From Chryseobacterium sp. BLS98 (lineage in GTDB: Bacteria > Bacteroidota > Bacteroidia > Flavobacteriales > Weeksellaceae), in NCBI RefSeq assembly GCF_001045445.1, contig NZ_LFNF01000005.1, forward strand, positions 62,001-126,000: a stretch of DNA of 64,000 nucleotides, written 5' to 3'. Shown in pieces: positions 33,386 to 42,797 of the stretch (its first letter is position 1; each line of letters starts with the position of its first letter). Position numbers and translations under genes: made by a program. A model generated the notes under the pieces. That model searched no databases. It was not told where the DNA came from and saw nothing but the letters and a program-made list of their open reading frames with translations.

Positions 33386-34030
33386 TTAAATCTCATGAAT
33401 CTCGGAATCTGTAAAAACATAGAATTTCCCACTTTTAGGAATGTTTTTGGTATCCAGACCGGTAAATTCACTGAAGGCAGGAAGAAGAAGCTGGTTGTTG
33501 GTCTGAACAAAACACGGCAGCCTGATACTTTTTACCGCCGAGTTCAGGACAACACCGGGATGAATATGCCCGGTAATCTGAAATTCGGAAAGGTTTTTAT
33601 CAAAATCATGAACAAAAGTAAAGCCTTCAATGGTAAGAGATTCAGATTTAAAATTCAAACACAATTTCTTTTCCAATGCTGCTGATAAACGATCATGGTT
33701 CCCTTTAATAAGAAAGAAGTGAAGGTCCGGATACTGATTTCTCCAGCTGCAGAACTCATCTACATCAGAGTTATCCCCGGCATGAAGCAGATCCCCAACC
33801 ACGATAAATTTTTCCGGTTGAAAATATTCAATAAGAACGGAAAGCCTTTCCAGATCACTTTTCATGATATGATTGGCCAGAGCAATGCCGTTTTTCCGGA
33901 AATGGGCGGTTTTTCCTATATGAAGATCGGATAAAATCAAAGCTTTTTCTTTTTTCCAAAAGGCCGCACGCTGATTGGTTAAAGTAAAAATTTCGTTGTT
34001 GAGGGTGATATTTTTAGTGGCAATATTCAA
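33386..34030 (-). CDS. pdeM: Ligase-associated metallophosphoesterase PdeM
   Basis: A 214-residue calcineurin-fold phosphoesterase. The metal-binding motifs are LILSDLHIGK, VVGDLLHAGDN, IKGNHD, and GHIHPG near the C-terminus. In the ligase-associated DNA damage response set it acts as a phosphodiesterase/nuclease. It is the last gene of the four-gene set, separated from the helicase by 150 bp that contain a CCCCTTC/AAGGGG hairpin but no gene. Confidence 0.92.
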   Translation of the reverse strand: MNIATKNITLNNEIFTLTNQRAAFWKKEKALILSDLHIGKTAHFRKNGIALANHIMKSDLERLSVLIEYFQPEKFIVVGDLLHAGDNSDVDEFCSWRNQYPDLHFFLIKGNHDRLSAALEKKLCLNFKSESLTIEGFTFVHDFDKNLSEFQITGHIHPGVVLNSAVKSIRLPCFVQTNNQLLLPAFSEFTGLDTKNIPKSGKFYVFTDSEIHEI

Positions 34031-34180
34031 TTTATACAGTATAGTTTTTTTATTTTACTTATTTAACTACCCCGTCTTTTTGCTGTGCAAAAATCCACCC
34101 CTTCAGAGAAGGGGAATGGGGTCGAGACAGGTTGGGCGGAATATATATACTTCCAGTCCAGAAAGCAGAAACTAAAATGC

Positions 34181-36628
34181 TTAACCATTTTTCCTTGCCT
34201 GTTCTACCATTTTCCTGATTCTTGTATCCAGGCTTTCACTTGAAAGGGTTTGCCTTAAGCTGTCTACCTTGATCGGAAAGCTCAGAGGTGTAAAGGTATG
34301 GGAATATTTTAAAATGATTTTTGATTTTTCTATTCTTTTAAATGCTTCCACAAGACGCGGTTCCTGAAGCTGCATATTAAAAACTTCTGTATAGGCCTGT
34401 CTGACAAGAAAATGATTGGGATCATAATCTTCCAATACTTTAAAAATCAAGCCGGCAGAGCTTTGAAGTGATTTGTTGGAACGCTGCTTTCCTGCATAAT
34501 TCTGGATCACCATTCCTGAAATTACGGCAATATCCCTGAATTTTCTCCGCGCCATTTCTGCAGAATTGATGCTGGCTATCACATCGTTCATCAGGTTTTC
34601 CCGGGTCAGAATTTTATCTAAATTGTCTTCATTTAAGGGAATTTCCTTATCACTGAACAGTTCAAAACCATAATCGTTCATGGCCATGGAAAAGGAAATC
34701 GGAGCCAGCTTTGAGACTCGATAAGCAATCAGTGCAGCCATTACTTCGTGGACCAGCCGGCCTTCAAACGGGTACATAAAAAGATGGTAGCCTTCACGGT
34801 TTTTGATCAGCTCTACAAGAAATTCATCATCTTTAGGGATATGGGATTTTTTTTCCTGACTGGCTAATAGAGGATGTAAGAATTTAAGCTCTTTTTCTGA
34901 AGCTTTCGGGTTTAAAGCATGGGAGAGTTTCTCTCTTAAAAAATGTCCTAAATTTGAACTTAACGGTAGCCTTCCGCCCAGATAGCTGGGAGCCATTGCT
35001 TTTCCTTTTGCTGCCCGGACATATACTGTCATATCTTTGATCATGGCTACTTCAAGCGTTCGTCCTGCCAGAATGAATTTTTCTTCTTTTTTTAGTTTTG
35101 AAATAAAATATTCTTCCACCATCCCGATATATCCGCCGGAGATAAATTTCACTTTCAGCATGGCATCGCTCACGATAACCCCCATATTCATACGGTGAAG
35201 CATGGCGATTTTCCTGGAGGTTACTTTATAAAGGCCGTCTTCCATAATGACGATTTTATGGAATTCCTCATAACTTTTTAATACGCTTCCGCCAATGGTG
35301 AGAAAATCAAGGATACTTTTCCATTCGTCACCGGTCATTTCCTGAAAAGCATATACTTTTTTAATCCTTTCAAAGGTTTCTTCAGGGTAAAATCCATCTC
35401 CCACAGCCAAAGTCATGAGAAACTGCACAAGAACATCAAAGCACAGAACCTGCGGTTCACGGGGTTCTATAACTTTCTGCTTTACGGCTTCCTTTAATGC
35501 CGCTACTTCTATCAGTTCAAGGGAATGGGTAGGGACGCAGTAGATTTTAGAGGTTTCAAAAGGGGAGTGACCACTTCGTCCTGCACGCTGAAGAAATCTG
35601 GCAACTCCTTTTGCTGAACCGATCTGAATAACGGTGTCTACAGGCTTAAAATCGATTCCGAGATCCAACGAGGAAGTCGATACTACGGCTTTGAGTTTTC
35701 CTGCACTTAAATTTTCTTCGATCCAGATCCTGAGATGGGCATCAATAGAACTGTGATGAATGGCAATCTGTCCCGCAAAATCAGGATAAGCATCCAATAG
35801 GAGCTGATACCACATTTCGCTCTGGCTTCGCGTATTGGTGAAAACAATGGTGGATTTGGAATCAAGGATGATCGGGACTATTTTATCGGCTAATTTGGCA
35901 CCTAAATGTCCGGCCCAGGGAAGTATTTCCAGCTCATCCGGAATAACCGGAAGAATGTCTATTTTTTTATGCTCTCTGGCTGTTATTTTTGTTTTTTTGA
36001 TGTCATAAGGAATTAAGACGTCCATTGCTTCGTCAAGGTTTCCAATGGTTGCTGTGATGCCCCATATTTTTATTTTCGGGACGTATTTCCTCAATTGTGA
36101 AATAGCCAGTTCAACCATTACCCCACGCTTTGAACCCAATAATTCATGCCATTCATCGACTGCGACGCATTTCAGATTCTGAAAGAAACGGTCATGATTT
36201 TTCTGTCCTAATAGCAAATGTAGACTTTCGGGGGTAACAACAAGGATTTCCGGCATATTCCGGACCTGCTGCTGTCTGACTTTCGGGTCTGTGTCACCGT
36301 TTCGTACACCAACAGTCCAGTCGAGCCCAATTTCATCCATGGCTTCCTGCATAGCTTTGGCTATGTCTTTGGATAAGGAGCGAAGGGGAGTGATCCAGAT
36401 CATTTTTAACCCTTTTTTGTAGTTTTCAGGGTGATTCATGAAATCTGAAATCAAAGCCAGGAACACAGAATATGTTTTCCCGAATCCGGTTGGTGCAACG
36501 ACCATTCCACTGTATCCGTTCCCGAATTTCTGCCATGTATCCACCTGGAATTTAAAAGGGGAAATGCCTTTATCAGCCATCCATTGCTGAATAACCCTGA
36601 ACCCGTTTGTATTTTCAAATGCTTTCAA
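34181..36628 (-). CDS. Ligase-associated DEXH-box helicase (Lhr-type core)
   Basis: An 815-residue superfamily 2 helicase. Walker A is VVAPTGFGKT (about residues 41-50), motif II is DEWH (near 153), motif III is ITATIGN, and the second RecA domain carries VFTNTRSQSEMWYQLLL, VVSTSSLDLGIDFKPVD and QRAGRSGHS. An Lhr-like winged-helix and C-terminal region follows. By family it unwinds damaged DNA or RNA:DNA duplexes 3' to 5'. Its start codon overlaps the end of the ligase gene. Confidence 0.95.
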   Translation of the reverse strand: MKAFENTNGFRVIQQWMADKGISPFKFQVDTWQKFGNGYSGMVVAPTGFGKTYSVFLALISDFMNHPENYKKGLKMIWITPLRSLSKDIAKAMQEAMDEIGLDWTVGVRNGDTDPKVRQQQVRNMPEILVVTPESLHLLLGQKNHDRFFQNLKCVAVDEWHELLGSKRGVMVELAISQLRKYVPKIKIWGITATIGNLDEAMDVLIPYDIKKTKITAREHKKIDILPVIPDELEILPWAGHLGAKLADKIVPIILDSKSTIVFTNTRSQSEMWYQLLLDAYPDFAGQIAIHHSSIDAHLRIWIEENLSAGKLKAVVSTSSLDLGIDFKPVDTVIQIGSAKGVARFLQRAGRSGHSPFETSKIYCVPTHSLELIEVAALKEAVKQKVIEPREPQVLCFDVLVQFLMTLAVGDGFYPEETFERIKKVYAFQEMTGDEWKSILDFLTIGGSVLKSYEEFHKIVIMEDGLYKVTSRKIAMLHRMNMGVIVSDAMLKVKFISGGYIGMVEEYFISKLKKEEKFILAGRTLEVAMIKDMTVYVRAAKGKAMAPSYLGGRLPLSSNLGHFLREKLSHALNPKASEKELKFLHPLLASQEKKSHIPKDDEFLVELIKNREGYHLFMYPFEGRLVHEVMAALIAYRVSKLAPISFSMAMNDYGFELFSDKEIPLNEDNLDKILTRENLMNDVIASINSAEMARRKFRDIAVISGMVIQNYAGKQRSNKSLQSSAGLIFKVLEDYDPNHFLVRQAYTEVFNMQLQEPRLVEAFKRIEKSKIILKYSHTFTPLSFPIKVDSLRQTLSSESLDTRIRKMVEQARKNG

Positions 36629-36629
36629 A

Positions 36630-38210
36630 TTATTGGATCAGTTTTTTTATTTCTTCCAGTTCATCTATTTCATCTACGGTTTTGTCTTTCCGCCACCTTA
36701 CAATTCTTGGAAACCTTAAGGCAACACCGCTTTTATGCCTGCTGCTGAATCCTATGCCTTCAAAGGCGATTTCAAAGACCAGCTCTGCTTTTACTGTACG
36801 CACTGGCCCGAATTTTTCAATGGCATTTTTATTGACAAACTTACTGACTTCCATGATTTCTTTATCGGTAAGTCCGGAATAGGCTTTTGCAATGGTGACA
36901 AGGGAATCCCCGTTTTTTACTGCAAATGTATAGTCTGTGTAATAGGCACTCCTTCTTCCGCTTCCTTTCTGGGCATAAATTAGAACAGCATCAATCGTCA
37001 GCGGATTTACTTTCCATTTCCACCAGTCGCCTTTTTTTCTGCCGGAATGGTAAATGGAGTTTTTCTGTTTCAGCATTAAACCTTCGCTGTTAATGTCCCT
37101 TGATGCTTCTCTTATTGTATTGAGATCATCCCATTTTTCAAAGTTAATGACCTGGGAAAGCTTAATATTCTGCGGAGCTTCATTCAGCAGTAATTCTTCG
37201 AGCATTGCCCGTCTGGCTGCCATTGATTTTTCACGGAGGTCGGTTCCTTCAAGTTCCAGTAAGTCATAAACAAAAACTTCGATAGGAATATCTGCCAGCA
37301 TTTTTTTGGTTAAAGTTTTCCTGTTTAATCTTTTCTGTAATTCATTAAAATTTAAAACATTAGAATCCTTTACCGCAAGTATTTCTCCATCTAAAACAAA
37401 ATTGCCCTTCATAGCCTGCACGGTCTCTTTTATTTCCGGAAACTGTTCTGTGATGAGTTCTTCACCCCTTGACCATATAAAGACTTCATCGTTTCTCCGG
37501 ATGATCTCTCCACGGATTCCGTCCCATTTGTATTCTGTCTGCCAGTCACCAGGATCTCCCAGTTCGTCAAGCTCTTTTTCCAGCGGATAAGCCAGGCAGA
37601 AAGGATAGGGCTTTGAATTATCTGGATTAACGTTTTCTGCCGAAATCAGCTCCTGAAACGTAACTTCACCGGGCACCCATTTACCCATGAGGCTGTGCAT
37701 AAGAGTGCTGGATTCCTGGGATGAAAACCTGGTCAACGCATTGATGAGTGTTTTATCGGAAACTCCTATGCGGAAGCTTCCTCCCAGTAGTTTATTGAAT
37801 AACAGGCGTTCAGTATAATCCAGGCCATTCCACGATTTCAGGACAAATTCTTTTTTCTCGGTTTCTGATTTATCTTTTAAATTAACAATATCCTGCATCC
37901 ATTGGGAAAGGGTGCGGTCAATTTTTTCTGAAGGAGGCGGAAGGATCAACGAAATAGTTTCCCCGAGATCCCCTACCGAAGAATAGCTTTCCTGAAACAG
38001 CCAGAATGGCAGCTGTGCAATTTCGAGCGCCCATTCTTTCATATAATTGGTATTCACATTCCTTTTAGGCCTTTTTCCGGTAAACAGGGCAATAAACCAC
38101 ACTTTATCTTCATCCGGAGCACGTTCCAGATAATCAATAATGGCTTCTATTTTAGCATTGGTTTTATTGGTAGTTTCCAAGGCATTGATCAAATCAGCAA
38201 AATGTTTCAT
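36630..38210 (-). CDS. ATP-dependent DNA ligase (LigB/LigD-like repair ligase)
   Basis: A 526-residue ligase. An N-terminal DNA-binding domain (1-190) comes before the nucleotidyltransferase domain with adenylated Lys228 in TEYKWDGIRGE, then FVLDGEILAV (motif III), EGLMLKQKNSIYHSGRKKGDWWKWK (motifs IV-V) and an OB domain ending SSRHKSGVALRFPRIVRWR. It seals nicks as part of the ligase-associated repair set. It is additional to the NAD-dependent ligase expected elsewhere. It overlaps the exonuclease gene by 4 bp. Confidence 0.95.
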   Translation of the reverse strand: MKHFADLINALETTNKTNAKIEAIIDYLERAPDEDKVWFIALFTGKRPKRNVNTNYMKEWALEIAQLPFWLFQESYSSVGDLGETISLILPPPSEKIDRTLSQWMQDIVNLKDKSETEKKEFVLKSWNGLDYTERLLFNKLLGGSFRIGVSDKTLINALTRFSSQESSTLMHSLMGKWVPGEVTFQELISAENVNPDNSKPYPFCLAYPLEKELDELGDPGDWQTEYKWDGIRGEIIRRNDEVFIWSRGEELITEQFPEIKETVQAMKGNFVLDGEILAVKDSNVLNFNELQKRLNRKTLTKKMLADIPIEVFVYDLLELEGTDLREKSMAARRAMLEELLLNEAPQNIKLSQVINFEKWDDLNTIREASRDINSEGLMLKQKNSIYHSGRKKGDWWKWKVNPLTIDAVLIYAQKGSGRRSAYYTDYTFAVKNGDSLVTIAKAYSGLTDKEIMEVSKFVNKNAIEKFGPVRTVKAELVFEIAFEGIGFSSRHKSGVALRFPRIVRWRKDKTVDEIDELEEIKKLIQ

Positions 38211-39229
38211 GGTTCCGGGTTTTCAATGATTTCTTTTTCAGATTCTTCCTCGTCTTCTCCAAACTGGGTCTGCACTACATCAGCCTGAATGCCGATTTCA
38301 TTTAAATATTTTGAAAAAATCTCGGTCTGGCCATGGGTAACATGTACCATTTCAGCTTCTGTAGCCTTTATAGCCTGCAACAGACCTTTCCAATCGGCAT
38401 GATCGCTCATTGCAAATCCGGCATCAGCGCTCCGCCATCTTCTTGCCCCACGCACCTGCATCCAGCCGGAGCAGATTGCTGTTGCGGCATCCGGAATTTT
38501 CCTGATGATACTGCTGTCTAAAAGTGCCGGCGGAACGATGACGATTTCATGGCGGACTTCTTTGGGGTTCTCCCTGAAATCGGCAATTTTATAGTCCGGA
38601 AGATCAATTCCTACAGATTCAAAAGCTTCATTGAGTTTCCCGATAGAATAGTGAACGTAAATTTTCCCCAAGCCTTCCACCGCCTTCATAATACGCTGTG
38701 CTTTTCCTAAAGAATATCCTATGAATACAGACGTTTTTGCATTTTCCTGGTTTTTGAGCACCCAGGTTTGAAGCTTTTTATTCAGATCCGGAACCTCCAG
38801 CCAATTGTAAATGGGCAGTCCAAAAGTACTTTCTGTTACAAATTCATTGCATTTCACCAGTTCAAACGGAGTACTCAGACCGTCTTCCTGTACTTTATAA
38901 TCGCCGGAAATAACGATAACATATCCTTTATATTCTAATCTGATCTGGGCTGAACCAATGATATGCCCGGCAGGATGCAGCGAAACTTTTACTCCGTTCA
39001 TCATTATGGTTTCACCGTATTCAACACCCTGACATTCGATATCCGGGCCAATTCTCTGGTAAAGAATGGGTTTTGTATAATGATGACACAGGTATTTCTT
39101 CATTCCCCAGCGGGCATGGTCGGCATGGCCATGTGTGATGACTGCCAGGTCTACAGGCCTCCAGGGATCAATATAAAATTTACCCTGGGGACAATAAATG
39201 CCTTTATTTGTAAATGTTATCAGTTTCAA
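38207..39229 (-). CDS. Ligase-associated metallo-beta-lactamase-fold exonuclease
   Basis: A 340-residue MBL/beta-CASP-like nuclease. VITHGHADHARWG is the HxHxDH metal motif, HPAGHIIGSAQIRLEYKGYVIVISGDYK provides further ligands, and the C-terminal SDHADWKGLLQ and VHVTHGQTEIF match the SNM1-like family. It is the first gene of the repair operon and would trim DNA ends. The last 20 residues are a run of Glu/Asp, an acidic tail. Confidence 0.93.
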   Translation of the reverse strand: MKLITFTNKGIYCPQGKFYIDPWRPVDLAVITHGHADHARWGMKKYLCHHYTKPILYQRIGPDIECQGVEYGETIMMNGVKVSLHPAGHIIGSAQIRLEYKGYVIVISGDYKVQEDGLSTPFELVKCNEFVTESTFGLPIYNWLEVPDLNKKLQTWVLKNQENAKTSVFIGYSLGKAQRIMKAVEGLGKIYVHYSIGKLNEAFESVGIDLPDYKIADFRENPKEVRHEIVIVPPALLDSSIIRKIPDAATAICSGWMQVRGARRWRSADAGFAMSDHADWKGLLQAIKATEAEMVHVTHGQTEIFSKYLNEIGIQADVVQTQFGEDEEESEKEIIENPEP

Positions 39230-39381
39230 TGGAAAATATTTTGATTTTCTATAAAACGTTCTGTATTTATAGAAGTTTGGTTATGTTTTAGCCTTCAAAA
39301 ATCTAACCAATTCTGTATTTTGTATGAAAATATTAAAGAGTTTGAAATTATAACTTTAAAATCAATTTTATTTTGTATTTT

Positions 39382-39405
39382 TATCTACCTACTAGTAGAT
39401 AGATA
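39382..39405 (+). promoter_or_regulatory. Palindromic TetR-type operator at the start of the TetR gene
   Basis: A 24-bp imperfect palindrome centred on CTACTAGTAG, with flanks TATCTAC and TAGATA, ends 2 bp before the ATG at 39408. Autorepression is the likely use. Confidence 0.55.
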
Positions 39406-39407
39406 AA

Positions 39408-39959
39408 ATGAATACGAAAGACAAAATTATTGAAACTGGAAACAAACTGCTCACTGAAAGAGGGTATAATGCTTTTAGCTATGCCGATATAGCGAAAAAC
39501 ATTAATATAAAAACATCTTCTATACATTACCATTTCCCCTCCAAAGCAGAGCTATGCCTGGCTATTATTGAGATGCACCGGCAACGGATCCTAAGTCTGA
39601 AAGATTCCCAGAACACATTCTCAGCAACGGAAAAACTGCAAAAACTTTTCAACTATTACCTTTTCCTTATTGATAAACAGCAGATCTGCCTGACCGGTAC
39701 TTTAGCTTCTGATTATCATTCACTTGATGAAAACATCACAGAGAAACTAAAAGAATTTAACGAGACCATTCTGTCCCATACAACAGCAATTCTGGAATCA
39801 GGAATTGAAAAAAAAGAATTTCGGGTGATTAAGAACTGCCGGTTAAAGGCTTTGGAACTTTTATCCCTGTTAGTTGGATTGGCACAGGTAGGAAGGCTAT
39901 ATACAAAAGAAGAGATTCAACTTTTAATGGATGAAATTATTAATAATCTAAAACTTTAA
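39408..39959 (+). CDS. TetR family regulator
   Basis: A 183-residue protein with an N-terminal helix-turn-helix (LLTERGYNAFSYADIAKNINIKTSSIHYHFPSKAEL) and an all-helical ligand domain of the TetR_C_13-like kind (CLTGTLASDYHSLDENITEKLKEF). It overlaps its own palindromic operator and runs 2 nt before a DUF4442 gene, which is likely co-transcribed. Confidence 0.9.
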   Translation: MNTKDKIIETGNKLLTERGYNAFSYADIAKNINIKTSSIHYHFPSKAELCLAIIEMHRQRILSLKDSQNTFSATEKLQKLFNYYLFLIDKQQICLTGTLASDYHSLDENITEKLKEFNETILSHTTAILESGIEKKEFRVIKNCRLKALELLSLLVGLAQVGRLYTKEEIQLLMDEIINNLKL

Positions 39960-39961
39960 AA

Positions 39962-40495
39962 ATGACCTTTTACCAAAAGATAAGCAAATACGGAGCAAAG
40001 ATTATCGGTCTGCCCACGCTCTTTAAATGGACGTTCAATATATCTCCTATGTACCGCAGAAGCACTGCCAGAATACAGTCTGTATCCGAAGATTTATCAA
40101 AGATCTGCATTAAACTTACTATAAGCTATAAGAACAAAAATTATATGGGAACCATTTTTGGCGGGAGTATGTTTTCCTCAGTAGATCCCATTCCAATGGT
40201 ACAGCTCATATATCTTACAAATCATCGATACGTCATTTGGGACAAATCTGCAGAAATCTATTTCAAACGTCCTGCTAATACTGATCTTTATGCAGAGTTT
40301 ATTTTTACAAAAGAGGAATTGAAGGAAATAGAGGAGCGGATAAAAACTGAAAATGAAATTGTCATTGTAAAAACAACACAACTTACAGATAGAAATAAAG
40401 AAACCCTTTACTGCGAAATAAAGAAAACCATCTACATTGCCGATAAAAACTTTTATAAACAAAAGCGGGAACTAAAAAAGCAGAAAGCTGAATAG
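39962..40495 (+). CDS. DUF4442 hotdog-fold protein
   Basis: A 177-residue protein. The core (ARIQSVSEDLSKICIKLTISYKNKNYMGTIFGGSMFSSVDPIPMVQLIY) fits the DUF4442 acyl-CoA thioesterase-like hotdog fold. It is probably involved in acyl-CoA or fatty-acid chemistry. The basic C-terminus (KQKRELKKQKAE) is extra. The TetR gene directly upstream is expected to control it. Confidence 0.82.
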   Translation: MTFYQKISKYGAKIIGLPTLFKWTFNISPMYRRSTARIQSVSEDLSKICIKLTISYKNKNYMGTIFGGSMFSSVDPIPMVQLIYLTNHRYVIWDKSAEIYFKRPANTDLYAEFIFTKEELKEIEERIKTENEIVIVKTTQLTDRNKETLYCEIKKTIYIADKNFYKQKRELKKQKAE

Positions 40496-40637
40496 CATCC
40501 TCGCCTTCGGATACCATTCAAAATTACCCATACATTAAGGTAAAAATTTCCTGCATTCCTTACTTCTCATTCCTTTTTAAGTGATTAAATATTACTGTTC
40601 AGTTTGAAGTGACCAGTTAATCTGTTTTTAGATAGAG

Positions 40638-40675
40638 CTTTCCAGCAATAAAACATTGAACTTTTCAGCAATAAA
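40638..40675 (+). promoter_or_regulatory. 15-bp direct repeats, likely AraC-type operator
   Basis: CTTTCCAGCAATAAA (40638-40652) and CTTTTCAGCAATAAA (40661-40675) differ at one base and are 23 bp apart, about two helical turns, the usual AraC half-site spacing. They lie 51-88 bp before the SDR start at 40726, whose -7 box is poor, as expected for an activator-dependent promoter. Confidence 0.55.
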
Positions 40676-40725
40676 TTTCCTTTCGAAATCTATGACCTTT
40701 GTTCTGTAACAATAAAGAAAACAAA

Positions 40726-41517
40726 ATGAGCAAAACAATTTTAATTACAGGTGCAGCAAGCGGTTTCGGAAAAATAGCCGCATTTGATCTGGCTAAAAAA
40801 GGCCACAAAGTTATCGCAACAGCACAGGTGTATCCACAGATGAGCGATTTAATCAGGGAAGCAGGAGAACAGGGAATTGAACTTACGGCTGATAAACTGG
40901 ATGTAACCAATCCACAGGACATCAATTATATCCTTAAAAAATATGATATTGATATTCTGATCAGCAACGCCGGTATTATGGAGGGTGGCCCTATTGCTGA
41001 GCAACCACTGGAGCTTATACGCTCGATGTTCGATGTGAATGTTTTTGGAGGATTACAACTTGCGCAAGGCTTTGTTAAAAAATTCATTGAACAAAAGAAA
41101 CCGGGCAAGATTGTATTCACCACTTCAATGGGAGGATTATGGACCGTTCCGTATGTAGCAGCCTATTGTGCCTCAAAACATGCTATGGAAGCTATTGCAG
41201 AGGGCTTAAAAACTGAACTGGCTCCGTTCAATATCAAGATAGCAACCTGTAATCCGGGTGTTTTTGGAACAGGGTTTAATGACAGGGGTGTAGACTCCAT
41301 TTTCCGATGGTATGATCCTGAAATGAACTTTACTCCGGAATCTGCTTTTGATGGGGCAGCTGATTCTCTTACCCACCAGCTGGATCCGCAGTCTATGGCA
41401 GAGGTTATTGTGAATGTGGCACTGGATGATAATTCCAATTTCAGGAATGTGCATCCTAAAGAAACGGAAGATTTTGTCAAGCAAATACAGGCCGATGCGT
41501 GGACTGCAAAAAGTTAA
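40726..41517 (+). CDS. SDR family oxidoreductase
   Basis: A 263-residue enzyme with LITGAASGFGKIAAFDLAKKGHKV (NADP-type Rossmann start), ISNAGIMEGG, catalytic Ser in VFTTSMGGLWTVPYVAAYCASKHAMEA and Tyr-x3-Lys YCASK. Substrate unknown. It is the first gene of a three-gene unit with a GlcG/HbpS-like gene (3 nt apart) and an AraC regulator. A TTG at 40699 is a weaker alternative start. Confidence 0.9.
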   Translation: MSKTILITGAASGFGKIAAFDLAKKGHKVIATAQVYPQMSDLIREAGEQGIELTADKLDVTNPQDINYILKKYDIDILISNAGIMEGGPIAEQPLELIRSMFDVNVFGGLQLAQGFVKKFIEQKKPGKIVFTTSMGGLWTVPYVAAYCASKHAMEAIAEGLKTELAPFNIKIATCNPGVFGTGFNDRGVDSIFRWYDPEMNFTPESAFDGAADSLTHQLDPQSMAEVIVNVALDDNSNFRNVHPKETEDFVKQIQADAWTAKS

Positions 41518-41520
41518 ACA

Positions 41521-41922
41521 ATGAGCATAACGTATAACCAGGCTACAAAAGTGCTTCAGGCAGCCACAGAAAAAGCAAAATCTATCAATATTCCCGTAAC
41601 TATTGCCGTTGTAGATACAGGAGGGCATCTTGTTATCCTGGCAAGGCTGGACAGTGTTTACGGTGTTATCGATTTTGCCGTTAAAAAAGCAAAAACAGCA
41701 ATAATGTTCGGTGTCGACAGTGATGTGATGGGAACGATCATTGCCGGAGCAGAAATTCACGGATATGGTATGCTGAATTCCAACGAGGGGCTTCTTACCA
41801 TCGCGGGTGGAGTAGTGATCAAAGATGCTGAAGGCAAGATCATAGGTGCAATAGCGTCTTCCGGGGGATCTACTGAACAGGATAAGGAGATTGCAGAGGC
41901 AGGTGCTGCTGTTATCGCTTAA
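41521..41922 (+). CDS. GlcG/HbpS family protein
   Basis: A 133-residue single-domain protein. PVTIAVVDTGGHLVILARLDSV and KKAKTAIMFG are the family blocks, with GGVVIKDAEGKIIGAIASSGGSTEQDKEIAEAG at the end. Members bind heme, cobalamin or small acids; no signal peptide is present, so it is cytosolic. It sits between an SDR and an AraC regulator, which suggests a catabolic or detoxification role. Confidence 0.9.
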   Translation: MSITYNQATKVLQAATEKAKSINIPVTIAVVDTGGHLVILARLDSVYGVIDFAVKKAKTAIMFGVDSDVMGTIIAGAEIHGYGMLNSNEGLLTIAGGVVIKDAEGKIIGAIASSGGSTEQDKEIAEAGAAVIA

Positions 41923-41928
41923 ATTTCA

Positions 41929-41936
41929 GATATTTG
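41929..41936 (+). promoter_or_regulatory. Near-consensus -7 box 4 nt before the AraC start
   Basis: GATATTTG (one mismatch to TAnnTTTG), then CAGT and the ATG at 41941. Possible internal leaderless promoter. Confidence 0.35.
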
Positions 41937-41940
41937 CAGT

Positions 41941-42744
41941 ATGGAGAAAACTTCGGAAATCATATTCGATAAACTGGTCTATTCCTGTTCTTTTGAAATG
42001 TACAGGGGACACGAAGAGTTTATTCCCGATCATTTTCTGGGCTATCAGCTGTCCGGTGAAACGCATGCTTTTCATGACAAAGGCAAAACTGTTATAAAGG
42101 AGAATACTGTAATGCTCGTCAGGAAAAATCAACTGATCCGAACGGTAAAGTATCCTTCAAAGAATAAAAAATACCAGTTTCTGTCTATAACTCTTGATCA
42201 GGAGACACTCCGGCAGTATGCAGCAGAACATAGAATAAACCCATCCGAAAGATTTTCCGATACTGAAAGACTCTTTTTTGAGCCTAATGAATTTTTCAGC
42301 GGGTATTTTGTTTCACTGCTTCCGTATATTGACAAAACAAAAACAGCAACTTCTAGGCTGGCTGTTTTAAAGGTTAAAGAGGCGATAGAGCTTATTCTGC
42401 AAAGTAATCCAGATTTTAAAAACCTGCTTTTTGATTTTTCAGAACCGCATAAGATTGATCTTAAGGAGTTTATGAATAAGAATTTCAAATTCAATGTGCC
42501 GGTGGAAACATTTGCAAGGCTCACAGGCCGCAGTCTTTCAGGGTTTAAGCGTGATTTCAGCAAAGCTTTCAACATGACACCTAAACAATGGCTTAAAGAA
42601 AAAAGACTGGAAGAAGCATATTATCAGATCCGGCATAAAAACAAAAAGCCATCCGATATTTATCTCGAACTGGGATTTGAAAATCTGTCGCATTTTTATT
42701 ATTCTTTCAAACAGAAATTCGGTCTTACCACCACAGAAGTTTAA
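41941..42744 (+). CDS. AraC family transcriptional regulator
   Basis: A 267-residue protein with an ExsA-like N-terminal domain (HAFHDKGKTVIKENTVMLVRKNQLIRTVKYP) and a C-terminal AraC domain (PVETFARLTGRSLSGFKRDFSKAFNMTPKQWLKEKRLEEAYYQI and ELGFENLSHFYYSFKQKFGLTT). It lies at the end of the SDR-GlcG unit; the direct repeats upstream of that unit are its probable binding site. Confidence 0.92.
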   Translation: MEKTSEIIFDKLVYSCSFEMYRGHEEFIPDHFLGYQLSGETHAFHDKGKTVIKENTVMLVRKNQLIRTVKYPSKNKKYQFLSITLDQETLRQYAAEHRINPSERFSDTERLFFEPNEFFSGYFVSLLPYIDKTKTATSRLAVLKVKEAIELILQSNPDFKNLLFDFSEPHKIDLKEFMNKNFKFNVPVETFARLTGRSLSGFKRDFSKAFNMTPKQWLKEKRLEEAYYQIRHKNKKPSDIYLELGFENLSHFYYSFKQKFGLTTTEV

Positions 42745-42769
42745 ATTAAAAAAACACAACCAGGATAAG

Positions 42770-42797
42770 AAAGGAACAGTGAACAGCTGTTCCTTTT
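42770..42797 (+). terminator. Terminator after the AraC gene
   Basis: AAGGAACAG (42771-42779) pairs with CTGTTCCTT (42787-42795), followed by TTATTT. Confidence 0.8.

Noticed and set aside
41206..41760. 184-codon minus-strand frame over SDR and GlcG-like genes
   Set aside because: Antisense shadow; composition rich in Cys and His is typical of reversed coding sequence.
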